64,000 nt of DNA from Populus alba (taxonomy: Eukaryota > Streptophyta > Magnoliopsida > Malpighiales > Salicaceae). The notes beneath the pieces were generated by a model, which saw only the letters and a program-made list of their open reading frames with translations, ran no database searches and had not been told where the DNA came from. Positions 9,893-22,300 of the stretch are shown piece after piece. Position 1 is the stretch's first letter; each line of letters opens with the position of its first letter. The translations under genes and the position numbers were made by a program. Where the stretch lies: contig NC_133297.1 in NCBI RefSeq assembly GCF_005239225.2, forward strand, positions 12,760,147-12,824,146, written 5' to 3'.

Positions 9893-10226
9893 TGTTACGT
9901 TCAGCCATTAGCCATTAAGCAAGCATTGAATTCAAGAAAGAAGCAACAGTTGAAGAAGAGTTCTCCACATGAGAAATATGACAGCAGAGGAGCAGTTAGT
10001 CAGTTAGCAGAGTTATTTGTTTAGCTGTTAGCTAATAATTGCTATGGTTAGCAGGTTGAAGTTGTAAATAATCATGCGCAAGAAACGTGACGAGTAAGGA
10101 ATAAGAAATCACTATTTTGACAGTTAATACTGTTATGCCTCTCTTTCTTTTAATTTTCTTGTTTTCTCATTCTCAATCTTTTCTCACTGCTGATGAGGAG
10201 TAAACTTAACAACTTGGTATCAGGCA
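9893..10226 (+). mobile_element. Truncated LTR plus primer-binding site of a second copia-type element
   Basis: The 319 bases 9893-10211 start TGTTA and end TAACA. Three bases later TTGGTATCAGGC (10215-10226) matches the initiator tRNA-Met primer site with small changes. A pyrimidine-rich tract precedes the LTR end, as in the intact element. No gag or pol follows and no second LTR is visible, so this is the left end of a truncated or deleted element. It lies about 400 bp downstream of the BAHD pseudogene. Confidence 0.65.
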
Positions 10227-11010
10227 TTGATACATAGCTAAAATAATAGAGAATAACAAGAAGAGTCAATATTTTTTGTTATAGATTTTTATAAATAAAA
10301 AGAATCTTTAAAATAAAATGAATATAGCAAATATGTCAAATCTAAGAAACTTGATTTTTACAATCAGTCAAGTTCAATATAACACGTGTTTAACAAATTT
10401 GCTAGGCCCAGAGGATTTGGGCCTGACAATCAGTCAAGCCTAAGATAATGTAGGTCTGACAAATATATCAAATCTAAAACATTTGATTTCAACCATTATC
10501 AAGTTTTAAAGCTATATATCTAATTCTAGATGATCCCTTAAATTAAAAGTATTGAAAGCATGATAAACTACCATATCTCTGCATCTAAGATAATTACGTG
10601 AGTTATTCATATTTGATATAATGATTTTCTTATACTTGTGAGTGTACATAAAATCTTTTAAGGGGCCTACCATATTTACTATGATATGTAAAATATATTT
10701 GTTCTTATTAATGTCATGAAAAGCAGAGGACTTTTTCAGTCTTTCACTTCTATGAAAATGACAAGGTTTAGAGAGTATAAATACCTCTTGAGCCATCCGA
10801 GTAAGAATTAATAACTTTTTATCTCTTATAAATAAATTTATATAGATTTTAGATCATTAATCATCTTAAAACTCGGGAACAAATATTTTTTATCCTTGAA
10901 TTTAAGGTTCTTTTAAGTTATTTATTGTCTTTCATGTAAACATATTGACTTTATCATTGGATGGTCTTTAAATCCCCTTAATTGAGATTATTTTTGTAGG
11001 TATTCAAACT
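10227..11010 (+). repeat. LTR-like debris, possibly gypsy type
   Basis: No gene is visible. At 10320-10510 there are repeated TCAAATCTAA...CTTGATTT and CAATCAGTCAAG phrases. A TATAAATA at 10776-10783 is followed by a CATCATTAATC-like region. Around 10947-11005, the run ATTGACTTTATCATTGGATGG to TTTTTGTAGGTATTC resembles the 3' part of plant gypsy LTRs, as I remember them. Ends and target duplications are not identifiable. Assignment to an LTR is an inference. Confidence 0.35.
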
Positions 11011-12009
11011 TTTAATATTAGCGTAGAATTCCTTAGTCTAAAGAGAAGAAATCCAATTATCTGAATAAATTAATTAACTACTATCTCAAACACTAAATAA
11101 GTCATTATTTATCTATGTTATATTTTGGGACATCATCAATTAAGAACTTTGAGGAGCACAATAGAAAGGTGGATGGGCAAATACAACACCTACATAAGAA
11201 ATTATAAGCGATAATAGAGGACTACGCATAAAAATAAATAATTAATTCAACTCAAAACTTGATTTTATCACAGCATCATAGAAAGTATCATAAGGAGTAA
11301 TAGAGGTTGACAAGGAGGAGAGAATTAAATCAAATATATAGATGAAATTCTTCCTCATCACAAAAGTAATCAAAGAAGAGAAGGCACATGAGGTTTATAA
11401 AAATATTTTTATAATTAAAACTATATTAAAACAATATTTTTTAAAATATTTAATATAACATATTAAAATTATTTAAGAGCACATAAAAAGACACAAATTT
11501 AATGGGTTTCAAGTGATATTGATAAATATCAATTTAAAAAGACATAAATTTAAGATTGAAGTTGGGCTGTTCTTGGCTTTTGTTTTTTAATTAGTTAATA
11601 TAAATTTTGAATGATTTGATGTTAGGGTTTTTGTTGCAATTGTGAACAAGTCTTAAATTTTCTGAACTGAACCGTACTTTAATCTTTCTTTTTTTGTATA
11701 GCATTAGATTACATTCAATCTTTAATTTGTTTGATGCATGTGGTCATAAATGCAAAAGCAACTACGTAAAACAGTGTCTCGATTGCCGCATCGAAGCTTT
11801 TCTGGCATATTTTTTGTGACATTGTTGAAATGATCTTATAATGAAAATTTAGATCTTGGGATGTCAGTGAAATTAATTGCTGCGTCTGTGACTAGCTAGC
11901 TCTTCTTCTTTTATGATTTCTATGTTGTTTTGCAAATTGTCATAAATTCAGGTTTAAACAGAAAGATTATGTTTAATTGAGGCCATATGTTAATTTATTT
12001 TTAAGTTTC

Positions 12010-12062
<53 letters not shown>

Positions 12063-12346
12063 GTTGCTCGTCTTCCGAAATTTGTTCATGTATTATTGGT
12101 GTTTGTTTTCTGCATTTTCACCTTTTTTTTTCTTTCCCTATCAAGCATTCCTTATTGAAGAAAAGGTTTGCTGCAGTAATATTTGCTTCCGGATAACCTG
12201 TTTCTCCTTTTCTTTTTATTTAATTATGAGTGCAACATGAACATTATTCATCATTTTTGCAACTCACAGTTTTTTAATCTTTCTTGTCTCTATATTGATT
12301 TGCATGAGGATTCCAGTCAAAAATTCTTTCCGTGGGGTGTGTTCAG
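11011..12346. other. Intergenic, AT-rich, no supported gene
   Basis: Only low-complexity sequence and a long (TA)n tract at 12013-12059. The open frames crossing that tract are artefacts of the TATA repeat. Confidence 0.6.
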
Positions 12347-12448
12347 GCCAAAGAAACCTTCGCTTTGGCAATTGATGTTGTTCCTGGGGAAGAACAACGC
12401 ATCCCGAAGGCCATAACCTGGGAAAAGGAGGATGGAAATATGAAGATG
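12347..12448 (+). pseudogene. Isolated exon-like block, unknown product
   Basis: A 102-base block is bounded by an acceptor-like GTGTTCAG and a donor-like GTATTT and is exactly 34 codons. It reads AKETFALAIDVVPGEEQ and continues through a charged stretch to GNMKM. Composition and base usage are protein-like and clearly less AT-rich than the surroundings. No partner exons were recognised on either side, so it may be a captured or orphaned exon of a lost gene. I do not recognise the protein. Confidence 0.3.
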
Positions 12449-12512
12449 GTATTTTTACATCATTTCCGAGTTTTCAAGGATTATCCTTTTACAGGTGCTC
12501 CTGAGCTACTTA

Positions 12513-12617
12513 TAATGATGGTATTTAAGAATTGAGTTGTGATAGTAGGCTGTCAATTTTCATGGTAATGATGGTATTTAAGAATTGAGTTCTCATGGTA
12601 GGCTGTCAATTTTCATA
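12513..12617. repeat. 53-bp tandem duplication
   Basis: TAATGATGGTATTTAAGAAT starts at 12513 and again at 12566. Both copies continue to GTAGGCTGTCAATTTTCAT with a handful of differences near the middle, so the duplication is fairly recent. Confidence 0.9.
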
Positions 12618-14179
12618 CGCCACACCATGAACTGCACATGATTTTTACAAAGAATAATTCCAATGTTCCCTCGAAAGTTTTATATTGAATCAACTAATAA
12701 AAAAAAAAAAAAAAAAATTTCTTTTTTAGTGCCGAGACCTTTGAAATCTGAATATATAAAATCTTGAGATAAAGTTTTCTACTTTCAATTAAAGATCTAA
12801 ATGACATCGTATGCATCATTTATATTTTAAAAAATAGTAAAATATATATCTAACTAAAAACTATATGTAAATTTTTAAATTATGGAGCTCATTAAAAATA
12901 AAAAATAAATAAATTACTTTATGTTTTCTTATGAGTTAAGCATTGAATCGTATTTGAGTGTCAACATTAATTGATTTTATTAAATATATTGTTGCTTTAA
13001 GTTACATTATGCTTTTCTTTATTTTTAATGTAAATCGTATTGAAAAAAGAAAGATTTTGATTTTGTATGTAGTTGATATATCCACATCTAAATTGAACAT
13101 TATTCTTTTTGCAGTCTCTTCTATCATTTTACTCACATTGTCTTTTCTCTTTTCAAATATAAAATTGCTTTCAATTAATAAAAACATCTACACAAATCAT
13201 CTAACCTAACTATAAAATAGAAGACGTGTATCATGTAAGCCGGTTTGTTTTTGTATTTTAAAAATATTTTTTGAAAAAATTTAAATTTTATTTTATTATT
13301 TTATTTATTTTAAATTAATATTTTATTTATGTTTTTAAATCATTTTGATACATTAATATTAAAAATAATTTTTATAAAATAAAAAAATATTATTTTAATA
13401 TATTTATAAATAAAAAATACTTCAAAAAAATAACCATAATAACACTTATAAATATCCTAGGCATCCAACTTGGTTACTTTTCGTATGCTCCTCTTATACG
13501 AAAGGAAAAATCAAAGAAGACCTTTTCCTCTTGAGTCATTATTAAAACGAGCTCCTGCTAATCATCATAAATTGAGACGTCAAGTGATTTTCCTCTGAGA
13601 CCTGGAAATAGTCGAGGCACATGCCTAAAAGAAGAGTCAGAGGATTCAATCGGGACGCCAGGGATGTTGGTGACGACTGATCTACTAGAAGATTCCATTA
13701 ATCGTATTGATTATGTCTACAAGCCGTATAAATGATGGTATAAACAAGTGAAAAACGTATATCACAGTTATTACCAAGTCCAATTAATTGACAGATTCTC
13801 CATTGAAACAGTACTGCATGACATGGAATTTAATCTCCAAATGTTTGATTTTACCTGAATGTTTCCATTTTTGTCGGGCTGACAAATCGTCTGCACAATT
13901 ATGAATTTAAAATTAGTGCAGCCTGTTAAGGTCATGCCAGCCAGCTTCTGTTTTCACTAATTACAACTTTCCCATATTGATTAGTATAATATTAAAAATA
14001 ATGCTAATCTGAACCTTTATTGACTGGTTTTTCTTCCTTAATTACTGTTCTTGTTTAACCACTCCCACATAACTAGGCGAATTTGATAAAATAAATACCT
14101 TAAAGTTTTGAACTTAACCACGTGGTAGAGTATAATATTGATTTTTTTGACTTCGTGGCACCAAAAGATATCACCACCG
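12618..14179. other. Intergenic with poly(A) tract and AT-rich repeat
   Basis: An A run of about 18 follows ACTAAT near 12700 and could be the tail of an old retroposed sequence, although no matching target duplication was found. 13281-13371 carries one copy of the dispersed AT-rich repeat described under findings. No gene is supported. Confidence 0.5.
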
Positions 14180-15772
14180 AAAAATTGAAAAAAAAAAACA
14201 TTAGGATTGCCCATGGAAAATATCCCATTGCTGCTTACCAACGAAAACTGTAATGAAAAATTTCCATCAACAATTCCATTAGCATTTTTAAAGTGTCAAA
14301 TTATCGACATAATTTTGATCAAAGGAATTAAACTCAACAGTTCTTTATCTCCCCTCTCTTTTCTTCTTTTTTAATTCAAATCCTAACCCTAATTTCTTTA
14401 AATTTCAGACACCCCCCTTTAAAATTCAACCACCCACCTGCCGGTCCCGACACATTCTCCTTCTCTTAGTTCTATTTCTTGTCAACTACAATTCATCAAA
14501 TAAAAAAAGTGATTTATTTTTGTTGTAACATCTATTTATGTTTGAAGTTAATTTATTCAAAATTTGTTTGTTGAATTTATAATTTGCAAGCATATTTAAG
14601 TGTTTTACTTGTTATATAATAATAATTAATTTGTTGTAGTAATATATGATTTATATTCTGAGGTTTGTTTGAGATTTAAGAGAAATAAATTTAATTTGTG
14701 ACTTGACGAAATTGAGTTTGATTTTTTTAAAAACTTAGATATGTTGAAATTAAAGAAATAATGGATAATTTAATAAGTATCGACTATTTTTTTTATTAAT
14801 TTTATAATTAAGTTGAAAATTTGGGTTCTTTGAAGTTTCTCAGCCATGTCAAGATTTTGTTTATAGTAGTTTAAAATAACCTAGAAGATAAATGTTTTTT
14901 ATTTATTTGATTGCTAGACAAATTAGTGTGAAGCTAGTTTTATATTATTTTTCTAATGAAATTTTTGTTCGGCAAATATAATAGGCAATTTACTTCTTGT
15001 AAAGATATCATGCCTCCCAACAAATCTAGTAGGCAATTCATCACTTTTATCATGGCTAATCTAGCAGGACCAATCAACTGTTTGATATATCAATTATTTT
15101 ATGTTTTTTTATTATTATTTTTTAACCAATTATTTGATATATTTCTGTTATGAAATTTTTTTTTAGGTTTAATAAGTTAATATTTAAAGCATGAAGAGGA
15201 CCCAATTGATACTAAAATTCAGCTTGCTATGTGGGAATGCTTCTTTTTTTGTCAAAACTTTTTCTCGTTTTCTTGTGTCTCTCTATGTCAATATCATTTT
15301 TCATGCATGTATTTGTACTTGAAATATTAAATAGGTCTATTTGATGAACAATATTAACTTTGTGAACAAATTTTACTAAGATATGCCATTTGAATTTTAG
15401 TTGAGAAGAATGAAATTAACGTTTAACCTTGTTATTAGCATGCAATTGTTAAGATTTTATATTCTAGTTCAGTTTATGGGCGTGAATATAATTGATTCCA
15501 TGTTGTTGTTTATTAGGATTTAAGGTAGTATGATTGTTGTGGTTGGAGATCATAAGATACATTAATAAGAAAGAAAATGTAATTTCCAACCGAATTACTA
15601 ATAAAAAATTTCATTGACATCTTTTAATGCTAACAAAATAAAAAACTCTGATGAGATATTTTTTTATGATAGCTTTTCATTGATAATTCTATCAGCAATG
15701 CTATTACTGGTGTAATTTTATCTAAACATCTATTGAATTTTCTGTTGATATTTTTTTAATTTTCTAATAGTG
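14180..15772. mobile_element. Possible CACTA-type transposon remnant
   Basis: The right boundary AATTTTCTAATAGTG (15758-15772) is the reverse complement of a CACTA-starting terminus. Nearby and near 14255-14300 are related subterminal phrases (CAACAATTCCATTAGCA against TGATAATTCTATCAGCAATG, and AAATTTC/AAATTTCC blocks) of the kind found at plant CACTA ends. No matching left CACTA terminus, 3-bp duplication or transposase was found, so the left limit is arbitrary. Confidence 0.3.
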
Positions 15773-16900
15773 TATGAGATAAAAACTCCAGGTGTAGAGC
15801 ACTAATCCTTGTATTTTAAAAAAAAAAACAGGGCAGCATTCAAACTTTAGCTCATAGTCAATTTCGGAAGTGTTTGTTTCACATTGATAGACAGTGAATG
15901 GATGCATCAGAAAATACTTGATGGATGTCAAGTGCCTTCACATTTACTTGGTTTGGCAATTTTAAAAAGGCAAGTAGGGGAGAAAGGTAGCACATCATGT
16001 TTCAATTAATAATATTTTGACACGGTGTTGGTGTCATATAGGCCACACGATGAAGCGCTTGAATCCAGGTGCTTTAACAATAGCACATCACTTAATATTC
16101 AAAAATTTATTTCCAAACGACTTCAGCGATACTAGCAATTTATTTCCAATGCATTCCAGCCTCAACCTTAAGGTCACATATGAAAGTCAAGGTCAACGGT
16201 AAGAAGGTTGCCAAGCCGCTGTCCAAGTTGGGTTTGGTCGAGTCAATATCTTAGCCAGGCTAGCTCAACTTGGAAATTATTCTCAATTTATCTGCTTTGG
16301 TAGGTTTAGAACTTGTTCACACGGGTCAAATAAACTGATCTGTGGGTATCCAGCTCTAAACTTTGACGTCTGTTGAATAACAAAAGAAGGTTTTTTTTTG
16401 CTCTTTATAATAATGCCCTCGCCACGAAGAAAAACAGGCGACTTCCTTAAGGTGGTTGCATTGCTGTGGGATTTTTGAGCGTCAAGATAACCACTCCTTG
16501 AGCTGATTACTGGAAGGGTAAATCATGTACTAAAGAGAAAAGCAACAGGTAAAGACCGAAAGAATTTAAATTTGAAACTCACTTGAGGCTCGCCTTCAAA
16601 CTTTAAGATAGTCAAGGAGATAAAAATTTTAGAGGCAAGGGCCGTGCTAGAAGTTTTTTTTTTGTTTTAGGCTATTAAATAAATATATAAATATTTTTTA
16701 AGATCGATTATTAATTCATATACATGAATTTTTAAAATTAATAGTAAAATTTTAATTCAAATATACTAACCAGAATATAAAAAATTAAATTTAAAAATAC
16801 ATAAAATTAAAGCGAAAGTAAAAATAAACTTACTATTAAAGTTACATCCTTCGATGTTTTGTGGAATATAATTAATCTATAATCGAATCTGAATCGATAT
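15773..16900. other. Intergenic, no supported gene
   Basis: Mixed AT-rich sequence with short A and T runs. The open frame at 16017-16202 has no recognisable feature. Confidence 0.5.
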
Positions 16901-17570
16901 TGTAACAACCCCTCAACCGGGATAAAATAACAATCTCATGTCAACTGCAAAACAAAGTAATTAAATTTTTTCTCTCTTTTAATTCTTTTTTCCTTCGCTT
17001 AATTCTTCCCTAAATTAGTGTTTTATAAGTTGGACTTTGTAAGTTCACAGGGTTATTCTCTCACTTCTTATTTTTTTCCTTGAATTTTTTTTATGTTTTT
17101 CCCTTATTTTTTTCTATTTCTCTCTCGCCTTTTCTTTTCTTTCTTCTTCTATTCTGCTTCTGCTTAGTTGGCAACATATAAAAAAAAGAAGGAGCTGATT
17201 TGTTTTATTTTTTAATGGTAAATAACCATTTTACTCTTAATAAGTCATTTTGCTTTTAAGTTTCGTTCATCCTAAACTCTTAACTAGATTTTATTTAATA
17301 TATTTTAAGATCCCTCGTAAAATTTCAACTTGATCTGATGGCCGGATTGAAAATTATGTTCAATAACGTAAAACTAATTAAATTGTGATTTTTTATCAAA
17401 TTTCTAAATTTCTTCAAAAATTCTGAAATTTTAATCCAAGCTAAAGCATCATATTAGAAGGCTCTACACAAATTTTCAGAATTTTTTAATAACTTAATTG
17501 TGAATTATAAATTTTTTTTACATAAAATTAGTTAATTGATAAAATCTTGACCTAGGCTAAAGCCTACCTT
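16901..17570 (+). repeat. Possible degraded gypsy-type LTR
   Basis: TGTAACAACCCCTCAACCGG at 16901 resembles the TGTAACACCCC start of several plant gypsy LTRs. Further on, AAATTTCAACTTGATCTGAT and GGCCGGATTGAAAATTATG (about 17318-17358) also recall such LTRs. No paired LTR, target duplication or coding part is present. The family assignment rests on recall. Confidence 0.3.
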
Positions 17571-17623
17571 AATCTTTGCCATGCCTCCGCCTGTGTTTAG
17601 AGGGTTTCCATGACGAGGAGAGT

Positions 17624-17788
17624 AAGGTTCAAAATGACTTAGTCAAAAAGGATGGTATATATTGGATTCAGTAGAGGAGCTTGACTTGACTTCGATTCAT
17701 GTAACTAAGGTTCAGAATGACATTGTCACAAAGGATGAAGTTGGGTTTGGTAGAGGAGCTTGACCTGACTTTGATTGATGTAATGAAG
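17624..17788. repeat. 83-bp tandem duplication
   Basis: AAGGTTCAAAATGACTTAGTC (17624) and AAGGTTCAGAATGACATTGTC (17707) begin two copies that both run through TAGAGGAGCTTGAC and ATTCATGTAA/ATTGATGTAA. They differ at roughly one base in six. Confidence 0.85.
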
Positions 17789-18453
17789 GACTAAAAATCA
17801 ACCCTTTTTCAAGCTGCGCTTGAGTGAAATATCTAAAGGGACCATATATTTTCCTCATCATTTAAAACAAAATGTTGGTGCTCCTTGTTATAATCTATTT
17901 ATCAGCCACAAGTTTTTGTCATGAAAATTTGAAAACAAGAAAAGGGATGGAAGAAGAAAGGTGATCGTTCATATCTGAAATATTTGGAAAAAGAAAAGAA
18001 AAGGAAGAATATTATTTATCTTTTCTTCCTCTCTTATTTTCCCCTTGAACATCATACATAGAGTAATTTGATGGTAATCAATGAAAATCATACATACTCT
18101 CTTGCTCTATAATCAGTGTCTGGATCTGATGTTAATTAACACCTATTTCAAGGGTACCGGTGCTGCATTGCATGATGCATTTTTATGGTTTTATAATCTG
18201 ATTCAACTACTGTATTGATTTAGCTGTCGACCAAGGAAAAAAAAACCATCTAGCTCAGCATCGAATAGATTACAAATGTGAATAGATAAAGCCATCAAGA
18301 AGTCTCCAACTTGCTAACCCACCAAAAGAAAGATCAGATTTCTACTATTGCCCCACGTTTCTATCATCAAAGCAAAATAAGCTTTAGAAAAAGAAAAAAA
18401 AAAAAAGAGCGAAACCTTTCCCTTCGTTTGTATCTCTCCCTACCTTGAAACTA
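17789..18453. other. Intergenic, probable 3' flank of the VQ gene
   Basis: AT-rich, without an open frame of interest. The last few hundred bases should contain the 3' UTR of the minus-strand VQ gene. Confidence 0.5.
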
Positions 18454-19152
18454 TCAAAAGTCAAAGAAATTATTGTAAGCATTGAAATTATTGAAAAGGT
18501 CTATAGATGGAGTGCTTGGAGAATTTATGCGTGGCGAAACGAAGGTTGAAGGACTAGGCATGAAACTACCCTCAATAAAATTCCTGTTACCATAAAGAAT
18601 AGGACTCAAATCATGGAAGAAGCTAACCGAGTTTTGATCAGGAGAGAAGAAGTTTGGTGGTATTGGAGGAAGTGAAGCTGGCCCAGGAGACAGAATTCCA
18701 GGACCCAAACTTGGTCTCTCCATTACTCGATCAATCTCCATGATCCCTTCAACATAACCCAAATCTCCGCCTAGCTGCTGCTGCTTTTGCTGATCTTTGG
18801 GTGAATTGGCCTTCTCAATTGTAGCATACCTTGCTGCAGGCGATATTGCACCACAATCATCATTAAAGGGATTGGAGGAGGTTGATGTTGATGAGGAGCC
18901 TGTGAGACGTTGAACTAGGGTCATGAATTCATTAGGGTTTGTATGAATCACCTTAGGTGACACTGTATAGATTATCACGGGAGGGCGTGGCTGTGTTGGT
19001 GGTTGATTCTGTGGTTGCCGTTGGAATGGTTGCGGTGCTACAGGTGGTTTTCTGATCTTGTGTGAATCTTTGCGGATTTTCAAAGCTGGAGGTCTAGGAC
19101 CTTGCAATTCTTTTCTTGGTGATCTACTGATAGGGAAGTCTGATGAATCCAT
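18454..19152 (-). CDS. VQ-motif protein, MKS1-like
   Basis: A 232-residue intronless protein. VQ proteins are nuclear cofactors that bind WRKY transcription factors; MKS1 is a substrate of MAP kinase 4 in defence signalling. The VQ core is FMTLVQRLTG, residues 76-85, fitting FxxxVQxLTG. An N-terminal block SPRKELQGPRPPALKIRKDS (about residues 11-30) is typical of the MKS1 subgroup. A proline/glutamine-rich linker follows, then many SP/TP sites in the C-terminal part (SPGPASLPP, FFSPDQ, PSPSTFVSPR, NSPSTPS), possible MAP-kinase targets. I chose the ATG at 19150-19152 because MDSSDFP is the usual start of this subgroup; an in-frame ATG 11 codons upstream (19183-19185) is less likely. Length is close to Arabidopsis MKS1. 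Confidence 0.9.
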   Translation of the reverse strand: MDSSDFPISRSPRKELQGPRPPALKIRKDSHKIRKPPVAPQPFQRQPQNQPPTQPRPPVIIYTVSPKVIHTNPNEFMTLVQRLTGSSSTSTSSNPFNDDCGAISPAARYATIEKANSPKDQQKQQQLGGDLGYVEGIMEIDRVMERPSLGPGILSPGPASLPPIPPNFFSPDQNSVSFFHDLSPILYGNRNFIEGSFMPSPSTFVSPRINSPSTPSIDLFNNFNAYNNFFDF

Positions 19153-19301
19153 GCTGAGTCCTGAATGGTGAACAAGAAGGAACAAAAGGAGATTGGGATG
19201 ATGGTACTGAGGAGGAGGAGGAGGACAAAAGCATTATTGTTGTGCTGTAAATTATAAGGGGAACATAGGGGGGAGGACATTGAAATACTTGAAGGAGAGC
19301 A

Positions 19302-19307
19302 AGTCAA
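19302..19307 (-). promoter_or_regulatory. W-box-like site upstream of the VQ gene
   Basis: On the minus strand this reads TTGACT, matching the TTGAC(C/T) W-box bound by WRKY factors, about 150 bases upstream of the chosen start. It would fit WRKY feedback on a WRKY partner gene, but a hexamer this short is expected by chance, so it is only suggestive. Confidence 0.25.
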
Positions 19308-22300
19308 TGGAAATTAATAATGGGAATAATTAAATACCATTGGAAGATGACAAAAGTAAAGATTGGCTACTTCCGTAGTGATTTTCAACTAAGAAGTGGC
19401 CGGTTTCGTGGTGTTATTAATGTTTGAACGTGTCCAAGTTTTTTTCTGACAGGGATGATGTCAGACGTGGAAGGAGTCATTTGACAAGTGAGACCAAGCC
19501 TCAGTGACGTGGGATGTGCATGTCCATGTAAGCAAACCTATTTAGGAGTAAAGTAAAACCCATGGCTGAGGGGATCAAAATGTTCGAACAGCTACATAAA
19601 ACCTTTTTAACCTGTACTTACAGAGGGGTTCAAAATGTTCGCAACTTACTCATGGTGTGAGCTTGGCATCATAGCTGTCTCGTCTCAAGGTTCTCATATA
19701 AGGAGAAAACGGCTGTGGGTACTAGTGGAGTGCACTAAATTGTGAATGGCTGTGCAAGTTTATTGTATGTAGACATCATGGTAGTGGACGACTATTTCGT
19801 CTCTGCCGCCTCCATTAAATTATTTCCTCATATATAATCCGGATTTTTTTTAATAATTATTGCTAATAAACTTAAATTTAACATTTTTTTTTGAAAGCCT
19901 ATAATAATATGCCTATGCTTATTAAGATTTCTAAACTAGAAACGTCTTTTAAAATATAATTATAGTTTTTTTAAAAAATAATTTGTATCAAAATAATATT
20001 TTAAAAAAATATATATATATTTTTAACATCAATATATCAAAATAATTTAAGAACACCAAACAAATATTGATTTGAAATAAAAAAAATAATTTAAAATTTA
20101 AGATAGCATGCTGATATACAGTATATCAGTATATCACTAGCTTTTTGCATCTCAGAGGCAATTGGATTAGAATATGGGATGCTCTCACTCACAAAATTTA
20201 AGTTGAGCAATGTCCCGTTTCGTCACTCCCAAGAACTTATAAATGGTACAATTTACATTCGTTTTTTTTTTTTTTTTTTTTGTGAACACAAGTAAGGTTT
20301 TGTTAATTTGTAAACAGTGCATAAAAATAAATGATTAAATTAAATTAAACAAAAAATACCAATAATTAAACCTTTCGAACCCATGATAGTCTCACTTTAT
20401 TGCTTGTCACACACATTTCACATATACAATAAAAATTGCTAATTAATCAATAACACAATTAGGATTGGGATTACAAAGATATAGCAAATTGATGCTCCAT
20501 TCCTTCGAGATCACATGGCTGCCCCAGCATACAAATTTGAAGCAGTCAAAGTTGGAAATTTCTTTTACATGCTTCTTGCCTGCAATGGAGTTCTCATTGC
20601 TCTCTTCCAAAAATCTCATGCTTATTTTGACTTCGAGGTAATCTGGCATCGTGGTATCGATTACTTTTCAATATATTTTTTATTTAAAAATATATTAATA
20701 TAATATATTTTTTAAAATTTATTTTTAATATTAGTACATCAAAATGATATAAAAACATAAAAAAAAAATTAATTTAAAATAAAAAAAAATAACAAAGTTT
20801 TTTCATTTTTTTTGAAAAGCAAATTTTCTCTATTTGATGATAAAAATCAGCGTTCCAACTTCGTGCAACCATTCTAATTTCTACCCTTTTTTATAAAGGT
20901 GTTTGGTAACCTGTCATTTTCTGTAGTTGTTCTTTGTCTCGTTAATTTCATTTCAATGATTTAGCCTTTGGCTCGTTGCCCAATATTGGAAGTAAAAGGT
21001 GAAGAATCTCCATATTCAACCACTAGTGTTCTGATACCTAGAAAAAACCTTCCATATAATTCTCCAATTTTTTTTTATTTTTTTTTGTAATGTTATGACT
21101 AATATTTGGCTGTTCGTTAATACTAGGCGTCTGGTCATCGTGTGAACCGGATAAATCTTTTATTCTCATGACAAAACATATAATCACTTTAACCTCATGT
21201 GAGATCCATCGATCGACTTGCGCGTGTGATAACAATTATTTATAAAGTTTTTAAGAAATGGAGTTCTTCTTTTGAACAACATACGAATATCATTAAAAAA
21301 AAAAAAAAACAAGTAAGAAAGAAACAAGAATCTTAAGCAGGGCGGTTGTGTACTTGATAATTCCCTATGAAGTATGTTCAGCCCTAGTGACTATAATTTA
21401 TATAATTGATTAGTATGTGATAGAGATGGCTACCTTTCATTGTATAGCCCAAGATCCGTGGAAGCTCCTGATGAATATAAAAAAACAAGAATAAAAATAT
21501 TATATCTTGTAAAGAGAATTACTAAATAATTTTAATTAAAATTCATATCACAAACAAAATCCGTACTTGATATTCCATGTTCCTCTTTAATTTCTGGCCC
21601 ATTTTGAGATTCTTCTTGAGGCAAAAAAGTTTGGTAATCTTGAAATATTTAAGGTTATTAGTGTAAACTATACTATAAGTTAATTATGTCCTTTTAATAA
21701 AATTCTTGCCGTCAGAGACCAAGGAATGATATTTACCAAAAAACCTTCTGGCAATAAGCTATCCGACCACAGAACATTTATGATAACCAAATGGGCCTGG
21801 CTTCAAAATACATATGATGTCAACTTAAGGGGAAACGCAAACCCAACTCTCTTTGTTTCTGAGCCTGCTAATCACAGCAGCCCATCATGGCGAAAGCACC
21901 AATTTCGTGAGGATCCAGGAATTGTGCTCTGACTCAATAATTAAGCTCTTGAATCTTGATGAAGATGGTATACAAATTAATCTTGATCCAGGAACTTTTT
22001 CTTGGTTGATCTGAATTGTTATAGTTTATAGGCAGACGTGAGAGTAGAGCGTACTGAGCAGAGCGGAAAATTATCAATATTTTTAGGGTGATTTAAGATC
22101 TATTATAAATATATATTATGTAATCCTAGATTAACATATAGTAAAATAATAGTTCATTACTTCTTAGATATAAATATGTTGTTGAACTATGTTAAATCTT
22201 GTATTCTTTCATAAATTTCACAACATTAATTCTCAAGGGTCATATGACATAATCCCACCCCACCTTCCCGGAGATTAAATATCGACCATTTTTCTTCTCT

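Noticed and set aside
11977..12240. 87-codon frame with an alternating I-Y run
   Set aside because: Produced by translation of the (TA)n microsatellite.
12700..12720. Poly(A) tract as evidence of a retroposed gene
   Set aside because: No matching target duplication and no recognisable parent sequence upstream.
20515..20703. 62-codon plus-strand frame starting MAAPAYKFEAV
   Set aside because: Looks protein-like for about 40 codons but shows no family motif, no continuing exon and no context.
21726..21932. 68-codon plus-strand frame preceded by an AG acceptor-like site
   Set aside because: Could be an exon relic, but no motif or partner exon was found.
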